From positions 1 to 6,773 of the forward strand of contig JACMLC010000036.1 of assembly GCA_014379795.1 (NCBI GenBank): 6,773 nucleotides of DNA. The letters run 5' to 3'. The position numbers and the translations under genes are program-made. Under the pieces are notes generated by a model. It saw nothing but the letters and a program-made list of their open reading frames with translations, did no database searches and was not told the DNA's origin. This DNA comes from Pyrinomonadaceae bacterium. GTDB lineage: Bacteria; Acidobacteriota; Blastocatellia; Pyrinomonadales; Pyrinomonadaceae. Positions 1 to 4,801 of the stretch are shown here, one piece after another; position 1 is the first letter of the stretch; every line of letters begins with the position of its first letter.

Positions 1-75
1 CGCGCTCATCACACAGCCCATGCACAACGTGAAGCAGAACAGCATGCGTAACATGAAAAGTTGAAAGAGATTCAT
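1..75 (-). CDS. N-terminal fragment of a secreted or membrane protein
   Basis: Only the first 25 codons are inside the window; the gene runs off the left edge. They read MNLFQLFMLRMLFCFTLCMG and then CVMSA. This is a short N-terminus with one arginine followed by a hydrophobic, cysteine-rich stretch, as expected for an uncleaved signal anchor or a signal peptide. A Shine-Dalgarno-like AGAGAGG lies about 7 bases before the ATG, which supports this start; ATGs at codons 8 and 11 are alternatives. The strong promoter at 201-231 reads towards it, giving a leader of roughly 120 bases. The product cannot be named from this fragment. It is not clearly a lipoprotein, because no good lipobox is visible around the cysteines. 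Confidence 0.5.
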   Translation of the reverse strand, partial: MNLFQLFMLRMLFCFTLCMGCVMSA

Positions 76-200
76 GGCAACACCTCTCTGGCGAGCCGAA
101 ATTGCGCGCCCGTTTGTAGACTTGATTGATAGGAAAGACTTTTGAGAAAAAGTGACCGGTTAACCACGCCGTCAAATCGCTTTGCAATCCGGATAGCGCC

Positions 201-231
201 GTTATAGTAGTCTGAACAAATATTTTGTCAA
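201..231 (-). promoter_or_regulatory. Sigma70-type promoter for the left-edge gene
   Basis: Read on the minus strand, a perfect -35 box TTGACA (226-231) is followed after 19 bases by TATAAC (201-206), a 5/6 match to the -10 consensus. The spacer is longer than the ideal 17, so activity may be modest or regulated. The spacer and -35 box carry a 13-base inverted repeat, ACAAA-TAT-TTTGT (216-228), which could be an operator. Transcription would start near 194 and run into the gene at 1-75. The promoter lies only about 35 bases past the stop of the YheT-like gene. Confidence 0.5.
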
Positions 232-265
232 CCGAAATTGCCCTGACTTCCGCTCGTTCATCAGT

Positions 266-1375
266 TCATAAAGTTTTTCGTTCAGACACCAGCCTGCAAA
301 ACTCCACGACGCGATTTTCAGCCCAGAAGCGGTCTTCGCCTTTCGCCTCTGCTGAGACAAAGCCCAGATGGCCGCCGCGCTCGGGCGCGAGCAGAATCAC
401 GTTCGGGTTGGCCGCGACCGTTGGATGGCGTAGCGAATCGAATGGGATGAACGGGTCGTCCTGCGCGTGTACGATGAGCGTCGGGATGCGTATGTGCTGA
501 ATCATCGGCAGCGAGCTGGCCTGTGCATAGTAATCGTCTGCATCCTTAAAACCTCCGTCAGCCGCCGTGTAGCGATTATCGAAATCGCGTATCGTCCGCA
601 CCGTGTGAAGATCGGTCGTGTCGTACAGCTCCGGGAAAAGTTTTTGCTTTTGCCTGATGCGGCGTCGCATGCTGCGGATAAAGCTTTGAAGGTAGAGACG
701 ATTGTCACGCCGCTCGATGGCGCTGGCGCACGCGCTCAAATCAACGGAAGGCGAGACGGCGCAGACGCCCGCGATTTTCCCGGCTACACGCTCGCCGTTT
801 TCGCCTGCTAATTTTAAGACGATATTGCCGCTCATCGAATAGCCGACGAGGAAAATGCGTTGCAGCCCGTCGCGCTCTGCCAGCTCATTGACGACCGCGA
901 GCAAATCGCCGCTCATCCCGCTGTTGTAGAGCGTCGTCGTCAGATGCTCTGTGTTGCCGCAGTTGCGCAGGTTGAGGCGGATGGTATTAAAACCTTTGCG
1001 CAGAGCTTTGGCAGCAGTGCCGAGCATATATCGCGCATCGCTCGATCCTTCGAGGCCGTGCAGGACGATGAGTGTGGGATACTTTTGACGATGCTTCAGC
1101 CAGCGGCAATGCGCCAGCAGCTTGACTCCCGGCTCGACCTCAAAGAGACGCTGCTCATCATGCCTGTGCGCTCTGGTGCGGAAGCGGCGCGGCCAGACAA
1201 AGCCGCCGAGAGTCTGCGCGTGGCCTTTGGCGAAAAGCGTGTGCGGCTTGAAAGGCTTCTGTGCCAGCACGCGCGCGATCTCTTCGAGCCGGGAAGCTTT
1301 AGCGCCTGCCTGCTCGACAACTGTTTCTACGCGTGCGGTTAAAAGCTCAACTTGGTTGCTCATCATCCCCTGCAT
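266..1375 (-). CDS. YheT-like alpha/beta hydrolase
   Basis: A 369-residue cytoplasmic alpha/beta hydrolase of the YheT/ABHD1-3 type (UPF0017), a family of putative esterases with largely unknown substrates. The family signature starts near residue 41 (KPHTLFAKGHAQTL). It continues with the oxyanion motif VLHGLEGS (104-111), the NLRNCG segment (135-140), the nucleophile elbow GYSMSGN with Ser180, the acid in HAQDDPF (Asp307) and the base in GGHLGF (His336), so the whole catalytic triad is present. The elbow reads G-Y-S-M-S, with serine in place of the last glycine of GxSxG. The first 35-40 residues form a polar helical extension. The start is uncertain: ATG codons at residues 1, 4 and 5 all lack a well-spaced ribosome binding site, although AGGGG abuts the second. 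It follows the proline-rich gene by 9 bases, which suggests co-transcription and perhaps translational coupling. No hairpin terminator follows its stop. Confidence 0.9.
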   Translation of the reverse strand: MQGMMSNQVELLTARVETVVEQAGAKASRLEEIARVLAQKPFKPHTLFAKGHAQTLGGFVWPRRFRTRAHRHDEQRLFEVEPGVKLLAHCRWLKHRQKYPTLIVLHGLEGSSDARYMLGTAAKALRKGFNTIRLNLRNCGNTEHLTTTLYNSGMSGDLLAVVNELAERDGLQRIFLVGYSMSGNIVLKLAGENGERVAGKIAGVCAVSPSVDLSACASAIERRDNRLYLQSFIRSMRRRIRQKQKLFPELYDTTDLHTVRTIRDFDNRYTAADGGFKDADDYYAQASSLPMIQHIRIPTLIVHAQDDPFIPFDSLRHPTVAANPNVILLAPERGGHLGFVSAEAKGEDRFWAENRVVEFCRLVSERKTL

Positions 1376-1384
1376 GACTAAGAC

Positions 1385-1621
1385 TTAAACTAAACGTGTC
1401 GGCTCGCCCGTCGGCGGGTCGCCTGCGGGCATGGGAGTATCAGGCTCGCGCACGGGCGCGGCGGGCGAAGGCTGCGTGTCCGGCGGGAGCGGAATCGGTT
1501 CCGGCTGTGACGGGTCTGGTTGAATGGGGTCGTGCGGCGTCACAGGCGGCAAGTCAGGATCGCCCGGCTGCGGCAAAGGCTCTTCAGGCTGCGGCGGATC
1601 TACGTTCGGATTATGGCTCAT
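1385..1621 (-). CDS. Short proline-rich protein
   Basis: A 78-residue protein starting MSHNPNVDPPQPEEPLPQPG, with proline making up about a third of the chain. The rest is mainly aspartate, glutamate, glutamine and threonine, in repeats such as PxP, PDxP and EPxP. It has no signal peptide, membrane segment or known catalytic motif and is probably extended and acidic. Similar short proline-rich hypothetical proteins occur in soil bacteria, but no function can be assigned. I chose the ATG at 1621 because GGGAG sits 7 bases before it; an in-frame ATG at 1645 would add MLLKGRFS, which is encoded over that ribosome binding site. It is the first gene of a probable two-gene operon with the YheT-like hydrolase. 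The reading frame is credible because of its good start site and tight spacing, but compositional bias alone can keep such a frame open. Confidence 0.65.
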   Translation of the reverse strand: MSHNPNVDPPQPEEPLPQPGDPDLPPVTPHDPIQPDPSQPEPIPLPPDTQPSPAAPVREPDTPMPAGDPPTGEPTRLV

Positions 1622-1628
1622 CGAAAAT

Positions 1629-1634
1629 CTCCCT
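1629..1634 (-). promoter_or_regulatory. Ribosome binding site of the proline-rich gene
   Basis: AGGGAG on the minus strand lies 7 bases before the ATG at 1621. This ideal spacing decides between that start and the upstream in-frame ATG at 1645. A weak -10-like GATAAT (1650-1655) lies just upstream without a convincing -35 partner. Confidence 0.6.
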
Positions 1635-1645
1635 TTTAATAGCAT

Positions 1646-2055
1646 CCCTATTATCGTACAAACATTTTACCTGAACTTTACAAGGGCGTCTTTGAAAATC
1701 CAACTCTGTGATTGAGAAGTCTGTTCAATAGCATGCTCTTCATCAAACGGATAAAAAATTAAGAGAGATTTAAGAGCTTATCCTCGCCTACCAGCGTTTA
1801 ATCATTTTCTTTGACCGTCCTGTCACAAAACAGGTGCGCGCGGCGTTTAGATAGATAGAATGTCAAAGTGCCAGCGAGGCGCGAGGGATTTTTGAAAATT
1901 CATGCCCGATTAACATGGCAGGGAAGATTTGTGAAACCTCGCCTCGCTTTCGGCGTAAATGGAAAGGTGCGACGCACTCTGGAAATTATTAAGATGCGTT
2001 CCGCCAATTCGTAAATTCGTCCTTTATATTGGATTCTAAGGAGTAGGTATAAATC
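1646..2055. other. Gene-free region between divergent genes
   Basis: About 410 bases separate the minus-strand proline-rich gene from the plus-strand exported protein. I see no credible coding sequence here. The stretch should hold both promoters. Candidates are weak: GATAAT at 1650-1655 on the minus strand and TATATT at 2025-2030 on the plus strand, neither with a clear -35 box. The middle part (1809-1947) is rich in inverted repeats and is listed separately. AAGGAG (2038-2043), 12 bases before the ATG at 2056, or AGG (2045-2047), 8 bases before it, would serve as the ribosome binding site of the exported protein. Confidence 0.5.
1809..1947 (+). other. Cluster of inverted repeats, possible structured leader
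   Basis: Two consecutive hairpin systems can be drawn. The first has arms CTTTGAC (1809-1815) and GTCAAAG (1862-1868) and encloses a smaller hairpin CCTGT (1819-1823)/ACAGG (1830-1834) with a 6-base loop. The second has arms 1874-1886 (GCGAGGCGCGAGG) and 1937-1947 (CCTCGCCTCGC), giving 11 pairs with a 2-base bulge, and encloses ATTTT-TG-AAAAT. The region lies 100-250 bases upstream of the exported-protein gene and could be its untranslated leader, a small RNA or DNA-level binding sites. It matches no riboswitch class I know, and no T-run follows it. Confidence 0.3.
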
Positions 2056-2430
2056 ATGAGGAAAACACTAACCAGCATTGCTCTCGCTTTCATCTTATGC
2101 GCGATGACGGGCGTCGTCGCGATGGCAAAAGAAAAAAGCCGCGTCGTGACCTTCGGCAGCGATTTTGTTGTCGGCGCCACGGAAGTCAAGGCGGGAACTT
2201 ACAGGGTCAGCTTTAACGACCAGACCAACGAAGTTTCAATTCTCGACCGCAAGACCAAGGCCGTAATCGCCAAGGCAACCGCGCGTCTCGAAAAACGTGA
2301 GGGCAACAGCAACATCATGGACATCCGCTGGGCTACCAAGGGCAGCTCGCAAGTGTTAATCGGCATTACTTTCCCCGGCGACAGTCAGAACATAGTCGTC
2401 AACGATGGGACACAGGTCGCAAATAACTAA
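2056..2430 (+). CDS. Small exported beta-rich protein
   Basis: A 124-residue protein with a classical signal peptide: positive MRK, a hydrophobic core at residues 5-21, and a probable cleavage site after A22-M23-A24, before KEKSR. The mature part is about 100 residues of short alternating strands. It contains FVVGATEVKAGTYRVSF (38-53); the xxAGTYRV turn recurs in small secreted acidobacterial proteins of unknown function. Later features are the basic ARLEKREG segment (76-83) and a final ITFPGDSQNIVVNDG block. It has no cysteine in the mature part and no catalytic motif, so a structural or envelope role is likelier than an enzyme, but this is inference. It is the only plus-strand gene in the window and is monocistronic, ending just before a strong terminator. 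The ribosome binding site is AAGGAG at a rather long 12-base spacing, or AGG 8 bases away. Confidence 0.82.
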   Translation: MRKTLTSIALAFILCAMTGVVAMAKEKSRVVTFGSDFVVGATEVKAGTYRVSFNDQTNEVSILDRKTKAVIAKATARLEKREGNSNIMDIRWATKGSSQVLIGITFPGDSQNIVVNDGTQVANN

Positions 2431-2452
2431 TTCTTCTCTCTCCTCCCTAAAC

Positions 2453-2502
2453 AAAAGAATGCGCTCCGAACTGATCTTGCAATCGGAGCGCATTCTTTTT
2501 TT
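2453..2502 (+). terminator. Strong intrinsic terminator
   Basis: A perfect 17-base-pair inverted repeat (2453-2469 with 2483-2499, core GAATGCGCTCCGA) encloses a 13-base loop and ends in a run of seven T (2496-2502). It begins 22 bases after the stop of the exported-protein gene. The AAAA at the left end gives a weaker U-tract on the other strand, so limited bidirectional action is possible. That would also stop minus-strand transcripts coming from the acetyltransferase. Confidence 0.93.
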
Positions 2503-2526
2503 GCCTATCAATAAAACGAAAAAACG

Positions 2527-2626
2527 GAGCGGGGGCAAGCCCCTCTTCCTGACCTGCCAATTAGTGTGGCTTGGATGATTCAAGCTCAAGTGTCTCATGG
2601 TTGGGAAGGGCGGCTTACCCCCGCTC
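2527..2626. repeat. REP-doublet-like inverted repeat element
   Basis: Two 23-base arms, 2527-2549 and 2604-2626, are inverted copies with 20 of 23 positions matching (core AGCGGGGGCAAGCC versus GGCTTACCCCCGCT). They are separated by 54 bases. Each arm also folds on its own: the left around GGGGC-AA-GCCCC, the right around GCGG/CCGC flanked by GGAAG/CTTCC. The spacer carries GCTTG/CAAGC (2569-2573/2581-2585). This arrangement of about 100 bases resembles REP doublets (REPIN/BIME elements). It lies in the gap between two convergent transcription units. Confidence 0.5.
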
Positions 2627-2680
2627 TTCCTCATGTTATTCTGCAAGCCGAAACTTCATACCTGTTCCGTGGATCGTTTT

Positions 2681-3202
2681 TTATCTATACGATTCTTCCG
2701 TTCTCTCAATCGCATAGACCATTTCGGGCAGATTGTTTTCGTCCAGCCCGCGCTCTTGAAACTTCATCCCGGTCTTTTCAACTATCTTGATAGACGCAAG
2801 ATTTTCCGGGTCAATGGTCGCGAGGATGCGCTTTAGTTTGTGCTTCGTGAAGCCGTAATCAATCATCGCCCTTGCGACTTCCGTCGCAATGCCCTGTCCC
2901 CAGTATTCTTTTTTGAGAACGTAGATAATCTCAGGCTCATCGTCCGCGTGACCGTACACCAAACCGCAGTAGCCGATAAAGCTGTGATCGCTTTTGCTGA
3001 TGACCGCAGAGCATCCGAAGCCCTGCCGCTCGTAATTGTCCAGAGATTTTTCAATCCAACGCTGAACGCTCTCTTTCGCTAAAGGCTGCCCGTTGCCGAC
3101 CTGTCGCATCAACTCCGGATCGCTGCAAATAGCATACATCTCATCCAGATCATCCGGCCTGAGATGCCTGACGATGAGCCGTTCTGTCTCTAAAATGTTC
3201 AT
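2681..3202 (-). CDS. GNAT family N-acetyltransferase, RimJ/RimL type
   Basis: A 173-residue cytoplasmic acetyltransferase that should transfer the acetyl group of acetyl-CoA to an amine; the substrate cannot be told from sequence. It has the full Acetyltransf_3 layout. The N-terminal TERLIVRHLRPDDLDEMY (6-23) is followed by a central strand FIGYCGLVYG (75-84). Motif A is YVLKKEYWGQGIATEVARAM (94-113), containing the acetyl-CoA pyrophosphate-binding loop WGQGIAT. Motif B is ATIDPENLASIKIVEKTGM (128-146), where N133 and the S137-x-K-x-x-E-K-x-G-M stretch are typical. Length is normal for the family, which includes ribosomal-protein N-terminal acetyltransferases and many small-molecule ones. The ATG at 3202 lacks an obvious Shine-Dalgarno sequence, but the homology begins only five residues in. 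It is the last gene of a possible minus-strand operon, 40 bases after the membrane protein. Confidence 0.92.
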   Translation of the reverse strand: MNILETERLIVRHLRPDDLDEMYAICSDPELMRQVGNGQPLAKESVQRWIEKSLDNYERQGFGCSAVISKSDHSFIGYCGLVYGHADDEPEIIYVLKKEYWGQGIATEVARAMIDYGFTKHKLKRILATIDPENLASIKIVEKTGMKFQERGLDENNLPEMVYAIERTEESYR

Positions 3203-3242
3203 GCGCTTCAGAGTGTTCGGCGAGCTTAGCGATAATAAGAAT

Positions 3243-3608
3243 TCAATTGCCTGACAACGCGTAATAAGTCGCTCCGGTGATATATCCGGCTAAGACAGCG
3301 CCGCCATAATACAAGAGAACCAGCAAGGCTTTCGCCCCGCGCATCTTGAGCAGATAGTACGGAAGAATAATTATCCATGCGACATAAACCAGCAGGCCAA
3401 GACAGTAGACCAGCTTCATTCCATGCTTCCTGCTATCGTCTTTCAACCACCAGATGAACAGCCAGAGCAAAGCGATTGTGTAAAAAAACTCGAAACCATA
3501 CGGCGGTTCGATACGATGGATGAAATAAAAACCGGTCACAGCGTAGTTGAAAAATATCAGGACATAAATCATGACTCCCGGAAATGAAAGCGATGAGAAA
3601 AATTTCAT
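3243..3608 (-). CDS. Small four-helix inner membrane protein
   Basis: From the ATG at 3608 this is a 121-residue protein beginning MKFFSSLSFPG. Four hydrophobic helices are visible, at about residues 9-30, 41-55, 66-87 and 94-117. They are joined by short loops; the loop after helix 2 (KDDSRKHGMK) is charged and basic, which suggests a cytoplasmic side. I recognise no family signature, catalytic residues or transporter motif. The frame stays open upstream, and a TTG at 3656 would add 16 hydrophilic residues; neither start has a convincing ribosome binding site. I prefer the ATG because it begins directly with a short basic N-terminus before helix 1. It lies between the second alpha/beta hydrolase (71 bases upstream) and the acetyltransferase (40 bases downstream), all on the same strand. 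Confidence 0.7.
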   Translation of the reverse strand: MKFFSSLSFPGVMIYVLIFFNYAVTGFYFIHRIEPPYGFEFFYTIALLWLFIWWLKDDSRKHGMKLVYCLGLLVYVAWIIILPYYLLKMRGAKALLVLLYYGGAVLAGYITGATYYALSGN

Positions 3609-3679
3609 CTGGCTTATTTGCTCGTCTCGAAAGTCTTTCGTCAGGATGCAGCTCAAGCACTCTGCTAAAAGAAAATTAA

Positions 3680-4663
3680 TCAGGCTGCGACAAGTCGTGC
3701 CTTGAGCGTGCGGCGGAGGAGAGCGTTGAACTTGTCGGGATATTCTTCGGGCGGCGTCAGGCGGCAGCGGTCAAAAATTTCCAGCGCGGCGCGCGGGTTC
3801 AAGCGCAGAAGTTCAGCCGCCTGCTCGATGGGATTGGCTGCGTCCTGCTTGCCCCAGACGAGCGTGACGGGCTGAGTGACACGCGCGAAGGCTTCGCGAA
3901 TGTCCGTGTTCAGATAGCCGGAGAGAAAGGCCGCGATGGCGTATTGCGCTCCCGGCAGGTGGCTCGTCGCGTAGTGATGCGCGACGAGGCGATCTGTCAC
4001 GCGACGCTTGTCGAAAAAGAGTTGGTCGCGCGCGTAGTCGCGTATGCTGCGCTCGCTGGCGACCGCGTTATAAAAGGAAGTGCCAAGCACGGGCGAGTGC
4101 ATCAGGCCATAGAATGCCGCGCCGGCCATTCCGGGGCGTGCGCGCAAGTTGTCCGCGCCCGTAGGCGAAACAAGGGTCAGCGATGTGACCAGCTCAGGAT
4201 ATTCTTCCGCGACGCGCACGCAGTAGGCTGCGCCGAGTGAGGCCGCGACCAGATGCGCGGGCGCGCCCGTGACTTCGCGTATAAAGTCCGTGATAAATTC
4301 GACGTAGAGGTCTGCTGAATAAGAAACGTTAGCGGGCTTGTCCGAAAGCCCGAAGCCGAGAAGGTCTGGCGCATAGACGCGAAAGTCTTCGGCGAGCGCA
4401 TCGAAATTCTTGCGCCACATAAAGCTGGAAACTCCGGCTCCGATGCTATGGATAAAGATGATGGGCGTGCCCGCTTTATCCACTCCGGCCAGCTTGTAAA
4501 TGATGCGCCCGTCGCGCCATTCGTAGATGACCGTCTCGCCGCCGAGCGCGCTGTCATCCGGCTCGCTCGCTCCGCGCCTGATCGAAGCGTTGACGGCGGC
4601 CAGCGCAGCCATTCCCGCGCCGCCCGCCAGCATCGCCTTCCAGATTTTGCTGATTGCTCCCAA
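3680..4663 (-). CDS. Alpha/beta hydrolase-fold protein, probably lacking the catalytic His
   Basis: A 327-residue alpha/beta hydrolase-fold protein when read from the TTG at 4663. The N-terminus (GAISKIWKAMLAGGAGMAALAAV) has a hydrophobic stretch at about 11-24 that could anchor it in the membrane. Fold landmarks are FIHSIGAG (70-77, the oxyanion region), DLLGFGLSDKP (100-110), the nucleophile elbow VAASLGAA with Ser142, and VWGKQDAANP with Asp274 as the acid. The usual His in a C-terminal CGHxPxxExP-like block is absent: the block reads DRCRLTPPEEYP (298-309), and no histidine follows Asp274. The oxyanion HG is HS and the elbow is A-x-S-x-G. The closest general resemblance is to haloalkane dehalogenase/epoxide hydrolase-like hydrolases. 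Activity is doubtful. An in-frame ATG at 4735 is rejected because the extra residues are encoded by the adjacent repeat. A later ATG at 4633 is possible. Confidence 0.85.
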   Translation of the reverse strand: MGAISKIWKAMLAGGAGMAALAAVNASIRRGASEPDDSALGGETVIYEWRDGRIIYKLAGVDKAGTPIIFIHSIGAGVSSFMWRKNFDALAEDFRVYAPDLLGFGLSDKPANVSYSADLYVEFITDFIREVTGAPAHLVAASLGAAYCVRVAEEYPELVTSLTLVSPTGADNLRARPGMAGAAFYGLMHSPVLGTSFYNAVASERSIRDYARDQLFFDKRRVTDRLVAHHYATSHLPGAQYAIAAFLSGYLNTDIREAFARVTQPVTLVWGKQDAANPIEQAAELLRLNPRAALEIFDRCRLTPPEEYPDKFNALLRRTLKARLVAA

Positions 4664-4674
4664 CTTAGAAATTC

Positions 4675-4680
4675 TCTCCT
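4675..4680 (-). promoter_or_regulatory. Ribosome binding site of the second hydrolase
   Basis: AGGAGA on the minus strand is the only good Shine-Dalgarno sequence near the N-terminus and lies 11 bases before the TTG at 4663. It supports that start over the ATG at 4735, which lies inside the loop of the palindromic repeat, and over the ATG at 4633. Confidence 0.5.
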
Positions 4681-4696
4681 GCGGAAAAAATATAAA

Positions 4697-4797
4697 GGGT
4701 ATAGGGTGTAGGGGGTAGGGTGTAGATAAGAGCAATGCTTTTCTACACCCTACCCCCTATCTCCTACACCCTGTCTTTTCCCCTACACCCTGTCTTT
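4697..4797. repeat. G-tract palindrome with CTACACCCT tandem copies
   Basis: A perfect 18-base inverted repeat (4709-4726 with 4742-4759; arms built from GGGGGTA and GGGTGTA units) has a 15-base loop. On the plus strand, four G-tracts at 4697-4720, with loops TATA, TGTA and TA, satisfy the G-quadruplex pattern; the right half is the matching C-rich copy. The C-rich side continues as two identical 16-base copies, CCTACACCCTGTCTTT at 4763-4778 and 4782-4797. The block fills the gap between the PEGA gene stop and the hydrolase start. On the minus-strand RNA the hairpin is followed, after 18 bases, by UUUUUU, so it could weaken or end transcription from the PEGA gene. Confidence 0.75.
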
Positions 4798-4801
4798 CGC
4801 T

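Noticed and set aside
860..1342. 160-residue plus-strand open frame
   Set aside because: It is antisense to the YheT-like hydrolase, whose catalytic motifs are complete; the frame has no recognisable domain or ribosome binding site and is a GC-driven shadow.
1809..1947. A known riboswitch class in the structured stretch
   Set aside because: I could not match the conserved cores of cobalamin, SAM, fluoride, cyclic-di-GMP or FMN riboswitches, so only a generic structured region is reported.
2356..2646. 96-residue minus-strand open frame
   Set aside because: It overlaps the end of the exported-protein gene, the terminator and the REP-like element; its sequence is simply the translation of these repeats.
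3609..3656. TTG start adding 16 residues to the small membrane protein
   Set aside because: No good ribosome binding site precedes it and the added segment is hydrophilic; the ATG at 3608 gives a typical basic N-terminus before the first helix. It cannot be fully excluded.
266..4663. The two alpha/beta hydrolases as a duplicated pair
   Set aside because: They share only the fold; motifs differ throughout (YheT-type versus a dehalogenase-like family), so they are not recent paralogues.
4664..4735. N-terminal extension of the second hydrolase from an ATG at 4735
   Set aside because: The added residues (MLLSTPYPLHPIPFIFF) are encoded by the palindromic repeat, the ATG lies in its loop, and the only good ribosome binding site lies downstream of it.
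4743..4797. CTACACCCT repeats as a possible CRISPR array
   Set aside because: The units are 9-16 bases, the intervals between them are only a few bases, and there are no unique spacers of 25-45 bases or cas genes.
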